This document shows positions 23,819-35,665 of a stretch of 64,000 nt of DNA, one piece after another. The stretch is from Biscogniauxia marginata (Eukaryota; Ascomycota; Sordariomycetes; Xylariales; Xylariaceae). The notes beneath the pieces are model-generated. The model was not told where the DNA came from and did not search any database. It saw only the letters and a list, made by a program, of their open reading frames with translations. The number at the start of each line of letters is the position of its first letter. Within the stretch, counting starts at the first letter, position 1. The stretch covers positions 133,597 through 197,596 of the forward strand of contig MU404085.1 of NCBI GenBank assembly GCA_022695795.1, written 5' to 3'. The position numbers and the translations under genes were made by a program.

Positions 23819-25406
23819 ATGGTAGTGAACGAACACAAGTCGCAAGATGATTGTTGGATGATCCTGCACGGGAAGGTGTACGATGTGAGTTGCATGTAAG
23901 CCTCGACAGCTTTCAGAAGACTACTGTCTAACTAGCCCGCCCCATGGGCCCAAGATAACGCTATTCCTCTCAAAGCACCCAGGAGGGAGAAGCCTTCTGC
24001 TTCAGAACGCAGGCCAAGATGCGTCGACAGCCTTTGATTCAGTTCACCCGCCTGAAATCTTAGAGGAGCACTTGACACCAGAGCAACTGCTAGGTGATTA
24101 TGAGCCTAGCTACGAATCGAAACACGAGAGTCGTGATGTGAACGCGAGTGGTCTGACAGTCTCGCAATCGCGGGCAATATCGACATTGCCCTCGCTTTCA
24201 TCTATGCTAAGCATTTCTGAGATCGGGTCATATGCCATGCAATGCCTATCGCCCAAAGCAATTTCATACTACGCCTCGGCTTCGGACGACGAAATAACCA
24301 AAGCCGAAAATGGCCGTATTTATCGCTCCATCTTGCTGCGGCCACGAGTATTCGTCGACTGCACCGAGTGCTCACTTAAAACATCGATCCTGGGAAACAG
24401 AGTGGGATTACCGATCTATGTATCCCCGGCAGCGATGGCGCGTCTCGCGCATCCTTCCGGGGAGGCTGGGATCGCCGCCGCGTGCTCGAAGTTCGGTGCA
24501 CTGCAGATAATCAGCAAGAATGCGTCGCTATCGCCTTCCGCGATCGTGCAGGCGGGAGCACCAGGGACCGTCTTCGCATGGCAGCTGTACGTCCTCAAGG
24601 ATATTGCCACGACGGAGAGGACGCTGGCGCAGATCCGGCAGATCCCGGAGATTAAGTTCCTTGTCCTAACGCTCGATGCTCCGTTCCCGGGGAAACGTGA
24701 GGCCGACGAGCGCTTCAAGATGGCCGAGGTCGCGGGCGGGGCACCGCCGCAGGTATGGGGTACGGAGTCGGCGCTGACATGGCGGAAGACCCTTGCATGG
24801 CTGGTCACACAGATTAGCCTGCCTATAGTGCTGAAAGGTGTCCAAACCCACGAAGACGTACTTATTGCGACTCGTTATCCCTCTGTGAAGGGTATCATAC
24901 TCTCAAACCACGGCGGGCGCGCGCTCGATACAGCGCCAACGCCAGTGCAGGTCTTACTCGAGATACGAAAATTCTGCCCCGAGGTGTTTAACAAGTTGGA
25001 TGTCCTAGTTGATGGCGGCATCAAGAGAGGTACGGATGTTGTGAAAGCCTTAGCCTTGGGAGCGAAGGGCGTCGGGATTGGTCGAGCTGCTCTCTATGGG
25101 CTAGCAGTAGGAGGAGGGAAGGGGGTAGAGAGGGTTCTAGAGAGTGAGTAACCGCCCATGGAATTCTAGCTTCAACCAAGTTGTTTCTATATGACTAAAA
25201 ACTCTGGTATCAGTTCTTGCAGATGAGACGATGACGGCTATGAAGTTGCTTGGAGTTAGAAGTCCAGAAGAATTGGGGCCGAGACATGTAAGTCATATCT
25301 TCATCGTGAGCGCCTGTCAATACTAAAGCACCAATAGATCAATACCAGTGCCTTAACCCCAAGGTTATTTGATGGACCGGTATACGGTGTTGAAGCTAAG
25401 TTATAG
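23819..25406 (+). CDS. Flavocytochrome b2-like FMN-dependent 2-hydroxyacid (L-lactate) dehydrogenase
   Basis: Four exons: 23819-23884, 23955-25143, 25214-25287, 25338-25406, 465 aa. Introns are GTGAGT, GTGAGT and GTAAGT with TAG/CAG/AAG acceptors. A cytochrome b5 domain (~1-80) has DDCWMILHGKVYD and heme ligands expected at His30 (HPGG) and His53. The FMN alpha/beta-barrel follows: YVSPAAMARLAHP, FAWQLYV, LVLTLDAPFPGKREADER, Lys in LPIVLKG, catalytic His ~341 in SNHGGRALD, and DGGIKRGTDVVKAL. It oxidises an L-2-hydroxyacid, with electrons passed FMN to heme and usually on to cytochrome c. No mitochondrial presequence is seen. The frame is open upstream to at least 23771, and a short upstream exon (MKRSWKLAE, joined at 23808) is possible, so the 5' end is uncertain. 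Confidence 0.88.
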
Positions 25407-26355
25407 ATGCCAATAAGTCCCTTGATGGGTATATTGCAATATCACTCGATTGGTCGTTGTTGGTCTTTAGAGTAGAGTATAAATGAGATAATGAAGCTTA
25501 TGTGACGCTATTATGTACAAAGGTCCCCGGCGATATGAATGCCTAGCCAGCGCGCCTATGCTAGGTTTTCCAACTTGTGAGAGATGCAGGACCTTTTCCC
25601 AATAAGCGCCAAAATAGTAGAACATATGTGTTACGCAGAATGGCATGTAGCCACCGTTTCGTACAACACAGGACCTGGAGGTATCCCATCAAAGTCTACT
25701 TAATTCTGAATTATCTACGTTCTAAATTGCATCTTTCCGAGGTCGTCAAAGGATTTAGAAAGGTTAAAAATTAAAAAGGCCCCGAAATATGTATACCAAG
25801 TAGGTGTTTTGAGGGCTATTTGCAAGTTCAAGTATTGAGTAGGACCGACAATCTGCATTTACCCCTCTCGAAGAATCGATATGCCGAGAAGGAGTATTGT
25901 TCCTGCAATCAACGGTCCTATACGCGGGGACGTTGAGTCGAGCCTGCGGAGTACCGAAACTACTTTAGCTCATTTCAGCCCCTGGGTCAACCGTACCCCT
26001 GGACATTTCTTCTCAAATATTTTAGAGAATAGTGCCTTCTTCCTCAGCTTTAGCCTTTACGGGCATATGTATCGTCATAGAGGGAAGGCGAGTAAAAGGC
26101 CATCGAGTTCAAATGTTTGCGACTCCCCCCCTCTCTGCACCAAGACTCCAAACATCTAGGAGATAGAGTCAGGATCTAGAGACACTTTGGAATCAGCACG
26201 TGTTATGTGAGCGTTAACCGTATTGCTCCAAGGCCTCACACAAATTAGGCTCTCTAATTACTCCTCGGATAAGTTTCGGTTGTGCACGGTTTATTCGAGG
26301 CATTCGCACCACCAAACTCCCTACATAAGAGGCTAAGTGCAAATTGCTCTCTACG
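25407..26355. other. Intergenic between flavocytochrome and mannosidase genes
   Basis: No gene recognised. Small open frames at 25577-25774 and 25881-26159 lack any family resemblance. The final ~200 bp should hold the mannosidase promoter. Confidence 0.55.
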
Positions 26356-29190
26356 ATGGCGCGCTCGAGACACGGCTTGAGCCATGGGTGGTCATTTCGT
26401 CAGAGCGATGACGAGTCGAATGATGCCTGGCTTCCCGTACCAAAAGTTCCAAGCCAAGTCCATATAGACCTGCTAGCTAATCAGAGGTGCGCTATTCCCC
26501 CTCCGTGTACTATGTTTGACAAGACGAAGTTTCAAAATTGTATGAGCGTCACACAGCCATTCTCCCATGAACCTCGGATCGTTTTCTTGGAAATCATCTA
26601 AGGGTATAGGTGTTGACTTCTCAAATAGAATTCCCGATCCTTTCTTAGATCTCAATGAATTGGCAGTACGATGGATCGAGGAAAAGGGGTGGATCTACAA
26701 GACGAAGTTCGCGAAACCAACGGGGCTCGCGACGGACAATTCAGTTGTAACCGATTTAGTCTTTGAGGGACTGGACACATTTACCACGGTCCTCCTCAAT
26801 GGCACCGAGATACTGAAGTCGGACAACATGTTCTGGTCGCACCGTGTCAACGTCTCGACCCTTCTGAAGAGTGACAATGAGCTAGAAATCCATTTCGACT
26901 CTGCTATGCTACGAGGTCGTGAATTGGTTAAGGAGCACAGCCATGAGCACACATTCTACGTTCGCCAAACTGAAGTCAGTCGAGTTCCAGTGCGAAAGGC
27001 GCAGTATAATTGGGGTTGGGATTGGGGACCAATATTAATGACAGCAGGGCCTTGGAAACCCGTTTACATCGAACAATATCTCGCGAGGGTTGATGACGTA
27101 TGGTCAGAATGCGAGGTTAGCGAAGATTTAAAGAGCTGTTCCGGTCGAATCCTTGCCAAAATTGCCGGTGCTAAAGCCAGTTCTGTCACTCTATCCTTGC
27201 ACTTGGATGGGGTTACAGTATTCGAGAAAGAATGTAGTGTGGGCTCAGAAGGACTCGCAGAAACAGAATTCCTAGTTAACACACCAGACTTGTGGTATCC
27301 CTTGGGTTATGGGAAACAGACTCGCTATGTGCTAAAGGCGACTCTCGGTTCGTACGATCAGATCTCCAAACTGATTGGATTTCGACGAACTGAGCTGATC
27401 CAAGAGGCGGATGACTTTGGGAAGTCATTCTATTTCCGCATTAATGGTGTTGACGTGTTCTCTGGTGGATCTTGCTGGATTCCGGCTGACAGTTTCCTAT
27501 CGCAAATCCCTGCGGAACGTTATCACAACTGGATAAAGCTCATGGCAGAAGGAAATCAGAACATGATTAGAATCTGGGGTGGTATGCTGACACCGTAGAG
27601 TATTGTGTTGTATAAAAATGGCTAACATCTTGCAGGTGGTGCTTATGAAAATAATGCTCTTCTCGATGCCTGTGATGAGCTTGGAGTCATGGTTTGGCAT
27701 GACTTCGCCTTTGCATGTGCAAGTTATCCGACGTACTCTTCGTATCTAGATTCTGTCGAGGAGGAGGCAAGGCAACAGGTGCGAAGGTTGAGGTCTCACC
27801 CTTCTGTGGTTATATGGGCTGGCAACAACGAAGATTATCAAGTCCAAGAGCGGTACAAGCTTGAATACGACTATACAGACAAAGATCCTAAATCATGGCT
27901 GAAGTCAACGTTTCCCGCTAGATATACATACGAGTATCTACTGCCGAGGATCGTCAAAGAGGAAGACCCATTTAAGATATATCATCCAAGTAGTCCGTGG
28001 GGAGATGGGAAGCATACCGCAGACCCGACAGTGGGAGACATTCATCAATGGAACAGTATGTAATGTGGTATTTCAGTTTCCTAATATGCCTATGCTGACG
28101 GTAACTAGTATGGCATGGAGCCATGAACCGGTACCAAGAGACCTTTGCATTAAGTGGTCGATTTGTTAGCGAGTTTGGAATGGAGGCTTATCCGCATCTC
28201 GAGACCACTCGCAAGATGATTACAGATGCGCAACAGCAGTACCCCGGTTCAATTATGATGGACTTTCGCAACAAGGCCATCGACCACGAGCGTCGCATGA
28301 TTACTTACGTGGCGGAGAACTTCCAGATCAAGTACGACCTTCCATCATATACACATCTCACCCAGATCGTCCAGGCGGAGACGATGCAGTTCGCTTACAA
28401 AACCTGGAGGCGAGAATGGGGCAAGCCGGGTACACGAAAGTGCGGAGGCGTACTGGTGTGGCAACTAAATGATTGCTGGCCTACGATGAGCTGGGCTGTC
28501 GTCGACTATTACCTTGTCAAGAAGCCGGCATACTATGCTATTTCGCATGCGATGAAACCTTTGGCTGTTGGCGTATCTAGAGCCTACCACGACTGGACGT
28601 CGGGCCATGCTAATCCAACCTTGATTACAAAGGATACTAAGTTCGACCTGTGGATTGCCAGCAGTAGACTCCAGCCTACAGAAGTGGAAATAACTATAAG
28701 GTTCATATCTATTCGGACTGGTCAGGACGTATTGCCTCCCAAGAAGCTGGTCAGTGTGACGGCACAACCAAACAGCACGACAGAGGTCTTGAAGGATTTC
28801 CACGTTGAAACCGCGGGCTCAAAGTTAAACGAACCCACTAGGCCTTTTGACTTGGCTAATTACGATCCGTTCGTGATCCACGCTATTATTGCGGCAGACA
28901 GACGAGTCGTCGCCACCGATTCTTCTTGGCCACAACCCCTGAAATACCTAGACTTTCCCGACAGGGGGATGAAATTCAGACCCGTTTCGAGCGGCCAAAT
29001 AGCAGTGTCAGCTGCCCGCCCAGTAAAGGGCTTTGTGTTTGAGGAAAGCCAGGCTATGAAGCTGAGCGATAATGGCTTCGATATAGTTCCCGGGGAGGAA
29101 AAGGTGGTAGATGTCATAGGTATAGGACTGGACGCGTTGCGCTTCACATACATTGGGGCGCCGGAGGGCTCCATTTCTATTACTCTGTAA
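26356..29190 (+). CDS. mndB: Beta-mannosidase B, glycoside hydrolase family 2
   Basis: Four exons: 26356-26486, 26629-27581, 27636-28055, 28109-29190, 861 aa. The start gives MARSRHGLSHGWSF with no signal peptide, as in the intracellular B-type enzymes. The N-terminal sugar-binding domain has WLPVPKVPSQVHIDLL and, after intron 1, IPDPFLDLNELAVRWIEEKG and KAQYNWGWDWGP. The catalytic barrel has NMIRIWGGG, VWHDFAFACASYP, acid/base Glu ~427 in WAGNNED and nucleophile Glu ~523 in FVSEFGME, then VLVWQLNDCWP. It releases terminal beta-1,4-mannose from manno-oligosaccharides or N-glycan cores. Intron 1 (142 bp, GTGCGC donor) has the weakest signals, but the joined protein fits the family; the other introns are 53-54 bp with good signals. 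Full length and apparently intact. Confidence 0.93.
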
Positions 29191-31731
29191 CTGATGGTTA
29201 AGTAAGGGAAATGAAATTGTATACTCGAATCTCTAGATTTTATGTTCCAGACTCATTGCGGGGGCCTCCATGCTTAAGACTATCATAATAATAGGAGCTT
29301 GAATTTTATTCCTTATGAATATGATGATCTTGGAAATATATTTTCTATCGATTATTGTGTGCCGCCTGTTCATTTAAGTATCTGTGAGGGCTGGGGTACA
29401 ACCACCTACTACCCAATGTAGATATCCTTTGCGGCAAAAGGACATCAAAATTTCATGTCCAGCCAATATGTTTTAGGTTGCCACGTATGGCCATGATGGT
29501 CAGCACTGTGACAATTGGTGTAGTGAGTAGCTGGAAGGTCACAACAGTTGCATATAAAAGCCATACAACGTTTCTTGATTGTGTCGGGAACCATTCTTTT
29601 CTTATGCACTCCTTTCTCATCATAGTACATTATTTGAGACCTCATCCCCTGGGTTTATCGGAATCACGTGACAGGCAACTTTGCATGTACATAAGCCGCA
29701 ATAGAGCCGGGGGTTGTCTGAGAAACGAGTCGTGTGACGTAGTTGGTTGGCATCTTGAGGATTGAGGGCCTTCAAACGTGCCGGCCAGTTGCGAAACCGA
29801 GGGTATCCCTCCTCTGCCTGGAAAGCGCTCGTGGGTACGGTCCGCCTGCCTAAGTAGACCTGAGTCCGAGCCCCATGCGTAGCAAAGACTCGAGTCGATT
29901 ATTTTCCTTTTTTTCCCAGCGAGAGGATGTCATAGTCCTGGCTGTGCTGCCGTATCTTTGTCACAAGGCGCTCTCATCGCCGTGTTCGTCCGCCCAGCGA
30001 AGGCTCAACAGGCTTTCTCTTTGCATACACGCCTATTGATCTCGTACTCAGAAAAGCTTGAGCCCAGGACCTATTGTTCGACACACAGATTTTCACTGAC
30101 GTTGAATTCTGTGGCAAAAGCAACGCCACTAATTGCGTGTGGCAAAAGCACCTATATAGACTATCCCCGCGACAAATTCGATAATTCACAGTAGGATATG
30201 AGCGAAGGACTTTTTCTTGGACGCCTCTATTGCTAGCGATATGCTCTTCAAGGACTATTTCCCAAGATTCCTTTCCATTTATAGCTATAACAGCACTGAC
30301 ATAAGTTCATGTATCATAATTAGTATTAGTAGTGGTGCGAGGCAAACTGTATTCGACATGGACTGCTTGAGGACGGTGTCCAGATTCTCAGTACCAGCGG
30401 CGAAGAACTCAGCGTAACACCCACTTGAGTTCTCATAGGTGCTCCAAGACCAAGTAGAATTTTAGTATCTGTCTCAATATCAGGTATCTGCGAAATAACC
30501 CCTGATTGGGGTTATCTGCCTCATTGAAGTTGGTTCCTGCTCGGTGTTAGCTTGATCAAGCACGATCATCGCCTGTGTGCCGGACCGGAGGGGCTGGGTT
30601 GACGCAGGAAGAGGAGATTGGAAAGGATCACTCGTTCCATTTTTAAGTAGTCCGTATTGATACTGTATACAGAGCCGTCTAGTTTTCAAAGAAAGTTGAT
30701 TGCTTAAGGAATAGCAGAATGGAGGAATTCTGTTAGCAAGCAAGGGGGAATAGGCAAGCTACACTAGCCGCAGCACCAGCCACAGATTAAGCCACAACAT
30801 AAACCTCAAGTCGTGTTAGCCATTATCAGATGCCCTAGGTTAGTCAAGTCCATCAACGCATGGAGAGTAGTAAGGAGCTATACATTCACTACAGGGCGGT
30901 CGGCCAACGAAGAAACTCGCAGATAGATCGGTCCACACGTGCTATAATGTGTAGATACGATGAAGATGGGTGAAAATATAGGTATTTCCGATATGAAGAA
31001 CTACCTAACACCCAAGCGACTAGACGAAGGGTCCTTCACATATAGACGCCTTCCACACCATTACCATGAACGCCGTTTCCTTCATTATGAAATCATATCC
31101 GCAGGGAAACAGCAAGGTGCATAACAATGTGCGTGTTGTGTTGAGCTAGTCGCCTTCCTAGTGTGTTTAAGGAATGCCAACGAAAGATGACTACTCGATG
31201 AACAGCTTGTCAGTTCTCGATATTGTTTATGGAATTCCTCAAGTGATGGACTGACTCACCGTGAAACATCACTATAGGGGCTAGTTCCCATGGTTTCTTA
31301 GTAGAAACAAGAGTTGTTGGTTCTTGGACTGATGTCCATCCAAGTATGACTCCGAGACCATCTATATTGACCATGTCAGTACGATACGTACTTTTGCAGC
31401 ATTCCATCAGCCTACTTACCATATGACTAGGTCTCGCAGTAGATATCAAGCAAGGAGAGAATGGTAGGATCCTCGATCGACCACAGTGGTAGTTGAACGG
31501 CGCAATAGATGATGGAGGGAAGGAAAAGCTGTGCAGTAGATGATAGAATAGGCACATGACATTTGCTCTTCCTCGAATGGCGGGGTGATTTAGCAGAATT
31601 ATGGTTTAGATGCACAACCATTTCTGCTGCGTCTTGACACCCGCACGCTCAACATCATTATCCCTACGGTGCCTTTGTTAGAATTGACTGTTCACATGCC
31701 TCTGAAAGCTGGAAATTGGCTGTGCTTACTC
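29191..31731. other. Gene-poor intergenic region
   Basis: No supported gene. The frame at 31210-31557 (-) has a coding-like C-terminal part (MVNIDGLGVILGWTSVQEP) but no recognised family and no start or promoter that convinces me; it may be a remnant. The frames around 29958-30417 and 30480-30743 look random. Confidence 0.5.
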
Positions 31732-32178
31732 TTAATTGCTCGCCGCAACAGGCTTCGTAACCCTTATCTTCGCAGTCCTCGGGACAGATACACAAGGCTC
31801 AATGGTGGCCAATTCCGACGCACCCTGCTCAGGATCCTGCATCGAACTTTGCTGTCGCGTAGCTCTCCTTTTTCCGCAGCACGCGAAGCAATCAGTGCAC
31901 TTGACGAGTGATACGACGATCGTGATCACTGCAACGATGCAGGTGATGGTAATGAGCGCAATATACAGCGGCTTGAGTTTAGGATTGTGTTCCATCCCAG
32001 TGTTGGTCAGGACGCCAGTTTGGCCCGCCACGCCTTTCCGAAGTTCGAGGATGCCAGAACTCATCACGGCATCGCGGCCGACTACCTTCTCAATCAAGGT
32101 CTTGGTCATGAGGTTGATAGAGAGGGCGCCGCTGATGCGCGCGCTGACGAGAATGAGCACGAAAGCCTTTCCGAACAT
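31732..32178 (-). CDS. Small single-TM protein with CTDCFACC motif (copy 1)
   Basis: Single exon, 148 aa from the ATG at 32178 (MFGKAFVLILVSARISG). The same frame is open further upstream, but this start matches the sister gene at 35666, which also begins MF-x-K. The N-terminal hydrophobic stretch (5-20) may be a signal peptide. A clear TM helix at ~71-92 (LYIALITITCIVAVITIVVS) is followed directly by the Cys cluster C94, C97, C100, C101 in KCTDCFACCGKRR, then a polar tail with DPEQGA. Juxtamembrane Cys clusters next to basic residues are common S-acylation sites; that is inference. A TATAAATA box lies about 280 bp upstream on this strand. Family and function unknown to me. The plus-strand frame over the same DNA is also open but lacks such structure. 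Confidence 0.68.
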   Translation of the reverse strand: MFGKAFVLILVSARISGALSINLMTKTLIEKVVGRDAVMSSGILELRKGVAGQTGVLTNTGMEHNPKLKPLYIALITITCIVAVITIVVSLVKCTDCFACCGKRRATRQQSSMQDPEQGASELATIEPCVSVPRTAKIRVTKPVAASN

Positions 32179-32456
32179 CTTGACGATAGCCGATCTCGCG
32201 CGGTCGAAAGATGAGAGTTGATCGACACGGGAAACTTTCCGAGAGATGGAATAGAATGACCCGTGAGACCTGATGAGAATGATCACCGAGATCTGATGGG
32301 AATGATGGGCTGTGGATGATCGTGGTTGACGAGGAATGAAGGGATCGTAGGGTTGGTGGTCGATTGAGTTCTCCAGAAGATGATTCTGCTTTGTAGTTGT
32401 AAAAGAGAGAGAGGGAGAGGAAAGAAAAGAAGAAAGTTGGGGGGGGGGAGGCTACA

Positions 32457-32464
32457 TATTTATA
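32457..32464 (-). promoter_or_regulatory. TATA-like box for CTDCFACC copy 1
   Basis: TATAAATA on the minus strand, about 280 bp upstream of the ATG at 32178, followed by a C-rich run and a pyrimidine-rich (CTTTTCTTT/CTCTCTC) stretch typical of fungal transcription-start regions. Confidence 0.45.
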
Positions 32465-35217
32465 TCAGTGAGGATGGTAGGATGGGAGGCTGGTTGTCTG
32501 GCTAACTCAAGTTCGCAACATGACAACGACTCACGTTGCGGGACTCCTACCATATCTTTAGTCACAGATCACACTAGTCAATGGGCAGTGTCGGTACAAC
32601 TAGTAGCATTGGGCAACGAGGTAAAACTTGCTCATCCCTTTGTCGGTTCTTGCGGCTCTTCAGGAAATCGGGCGTTGCCATGACATGGAAGAGATAGTAA
32701 GGTAAAGGGATAAAGACTACTTGATATATGGAAATTCCTATATATGTAAGTTTATGTATCGAGACACTGGTGAAAATGATGGACTCTCTGATATCCAGTA
32801 GGAATCAGTATGTGAGAGACTCAACCGATTGGAGTATATATTTTACGAGGAACGCAGCGCCTATCTAACCCCGTTTTGCCCCTAAAAAGCTATCTATACA
32901 ATAACAGCTTCAGCACCTGGCAAGAGTAAGCAGTGTGTTCTGGTGTAGAAGGATCAATTAGTACAAACCAGGTAAAAGCTGCCTAGGAGAGCAAAGGGGC
33001 TGTTAGTATGTAAAATGCACGTCCCAAGTAGCCGTAATTCTTGTTCCTCACGCAACAACTACGTTGCTACCCATGTACATATTGGGTGTGTCGTGACAGC
33101 ACCTGTTTCTCGGCATGATCACTACTTAAACATTGTCCCTTTTCTCACGATATTACTAATGTGATATCGCTAATTAAAACCGACAATCAGTTAATATATG
33201 CTGTTAAAAGCCTTAATTGAATGTAGTTTTGGCTGTATAATCCCTGATTGGTCCGCTCTTATTGTAGAGGTGCTGATTTCGATTTGTCTCTATGATCTTG
33301 TGCTGATGGCGACGGTGTTTGATATACAAACTCGAAATTTCGCTATACTAAAAGTGGGACCGACATGACCCAGCCCCTTTTCAGCGTAATTGCAAACTTC
33401 ATGTTGTTTCTGATTGGCCGAAAGAGTTTCTCCACTGTTGCTAAGCCTGATCATGTGCCGAACCTTGTGCTGAACCTTGTGCTGAACATCCGCTCTGTTT
33501 GTGCATTGTCTTTCGCTACGGCTAATAGAATTCCCTCGGTTCGGGATCTGATTCGTTGACTAAGTTTATATCAAATGCCGGTTTTACTTTTGATCTTGCC
33601 TTTGATCTAGATATCACGCTACCGATATAAATTTTATTGTTGCTTATTGTTGCTAGAAATATCAGTATCAAAGGCAATGGTGGCGGATCTATAGAACATG
33701 ATGGAATATGCAAATAGCTAAATAGTCGGCTATCTATCCCCTGTTAAGGGGGAGTAAAAGTACTTAGTATCGTAAGAGTCATTGAGGCTGTACAGCCCTA
33801 TGTCAATGCTAAAGAGCAGTTGAATGGAAACTTGCCTCGTATCTGGCACTTTCGTAGTTTCCTCCGAAGGCCTTGCTGTCATGTCTGGCTTTCTATAGAA
33901 ACGTTGGATATACAGAACGTTGAGTCTAGGATGTACCTGGTCAGGGCTACGAGCATTTAGCTTCCATCAAATATGACGTTAATGAGGTCGAGTAAAGGCC
34001 TTGAAACATCAAATTAATACGTATTACATCATTCCACGATTAGCCATAGGCTTACTTATCAAATCCCCATATAACTGTCAAGGGTGTGATTAGGTGAATA
34101 ACAAACGAAGAGGGAATGAGAGTAGGGGGTCACCTAATTATCGCTACAGAGCTTCCTCGGGATATTCTAGAAGACCATGACTCATATATACCCAGTTTTT
34201 CTATAAGCCTTATCATAAATGGCCTCATAGTTAGGATGTTAACTCTTAGCTCTAGCAATGGCCTTGGCATTGCAACTTGGAATAGGGTTATTCCACTCTG
34301 CAATAGCGATATCTTGACCACCTTCATCACCTTTAATACATACTTTTTATCTCCTAATTTTACCCAATTATACACTACAATAACTAATTACACGAGGATA
34401 GATGCTCTTAAATTATATTAACGTCCTTGGAGCAGTGACTAGAGACGTAAGTAAAAGACTAATAAGAAGTTAAAAGAAGGTATAAAAGGACCCTCCGTTT
34501 AGTTCCCCTGGCACTGGTACTTTCTGCAATCATAAATTTGTTATCAGTGCCTTGATTTATACTTCATCTTAATTGGAAACTTTTCATATTCTTCACGGCT
34601 TATTCCTTACCCTCAGGCTCCAACGTTTGGTCATTAAAGGGGTATATTTTCCTATCATGGAAAAAACCGAATCTTTACAACTATCACAGTACCACTCAGT
34701 GATTTAATTAGATATAGAGGTGTGAGATGCCAATGTCTACAAATACGCTATCTACGACTTGAGTCAAACTACAAACCTTCAAATGCCCCTATATCGGTTA
34801 GTCCTTAGAATGTAGTTGCAGAAGAATATGCAAGTCTTGTGACAAGCCTCAATGTATTCAAGGCGCGGAAACTCAAACCGCCTCAGATTATGATGAAAAA
34901 GAAATGGTTGGGAAATCAAGGCTCCTCGCGCGACTAGGAAAGCACATGAGGTTTTCACGTGCAGATATTGTCTCTATTCGACCATTCACTACAGCAAGCA
35001 CTATGATAATGGTATTCATCTCTGTATGGGTGGGGCCAGTCTATTCACAATAGCGGAAGCGTAGTCAGGAGCTCTGACAATTAGTTAAAGCCAGGAACCT
35101 AGGCATCACATTATAGATCACAGGGCTAGTTTGAACAGAGTTGCGGTGAAATCATGTGTAAATAGGTCGTAGCCACCCCGAAGGTCTCGAGGACCTCTCC
35201 GCCAACTAATGTTAGTT
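32465..35217. other. Long divergent intergenic region, moderately AT-rich
   Basis: It separates the two CTDCFACC genes. No gene recognised. There is a 13-bp direct repeat (AACCTTGTGCTGA, ~2.5 copies) at 33460-33489. The AT-rich stretch 34000-34470 includes an open frame at 34116-34421 without family resemblance and may be old, partly decayed repeat DNA. Confidence 0.45.
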
Positions 35218-35332
35218 TAACAATAAACCTGAGCCTCGTCTAACAATAAACCTATCCTCCGTCTAACAATAAACCTATCCTCCGTCTAACAATAAACTTA
35301 TGGCCCATCTAACAATAGGCATATACTTCATT
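35218..35332 (+). repeat. Five 23-bp tandem repeats upstream of a CTDCFACC gene
   Basis: Five successive 23-nt units each starting TAACAATA: 35218-35240, 35241-35263, 35264-35286, 35287-35309 and 35310-35332. Units 2 and 3 are identical; units 1, 4 and 5 diverge. They end about 60 bp before the TATA box of the 35666 gene, so they sit in its promoter. Confidence 0.8.
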
Positions 35333-35394
35333 TACTATCAGTCTATTGTACGTTTACCCAACCCCCCTCAGCACTCAACCTCTCACCCTTAATC

Positions 35395-35404
35395 TATATA
35401 TAAG
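35395..35404 (+). promoter_or_regulatory. TATA box and CT-rich start region of CTDCFACC copy 2
   Basis: TATATATAAG is followed within 10 bp by a ~45-bp CT-rich tract (CTCTTCCTCTTCTTTCC), the usual fungal core-promoter arrangement. This implies a leader of roughly 220 nt before the ATG at 35666. Confidence 0.6.
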
Positions 35405-35665
35405 AGATCCCTCCACCACCTCTCTTCCTCTTCTTTCCCTCTCTTCTTCCCACAACACCTTCCACAACTGCAATTGTCCCATCTTCTGACGATTGAATCA
35501 TCTATTCCTGCCACCAGCTCCCAGTCTCACTCTTACTACCATTTCCTTCGACGCAATCAATACGAGCCGCCCTTCACGCGAATTGCCAACTCGACGTCTT
35601 GCAGCCTGTCAAATCCAATCTCCTGTCGCCTAACCTCTTGAGTCCTACAACAGCTCGCACTCAAG

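Noticed and set aside
31210..31557. Minus-strand frame with some coding-like texture
   Set aside because: No recognised family, no convincing start or splice sites. Kept only as a possible remnant within the intergenic entry.
31736..32221. Plus-strand frame of 161 codons over the first CTDCFACC gene
   Set aside because: The minus-strand product has a TM helix and a motif shared with the 35666 gene; the plus-strand frame has no supporting feature.
34116..34421. Plus-strand frame of 101 codons in AT-rich DNA
   Set aside because: No promoter, domain or splice context. The surrounding sequence looks like decaying AT-rich DNA, and the antisense frame is equally open.
35218..35332. CRISPR-like reading of the 23-bp repeats
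   Set aside because: The units are directly adjacent with no spacers and the host is a fungus; this is an ordinary tandem array.
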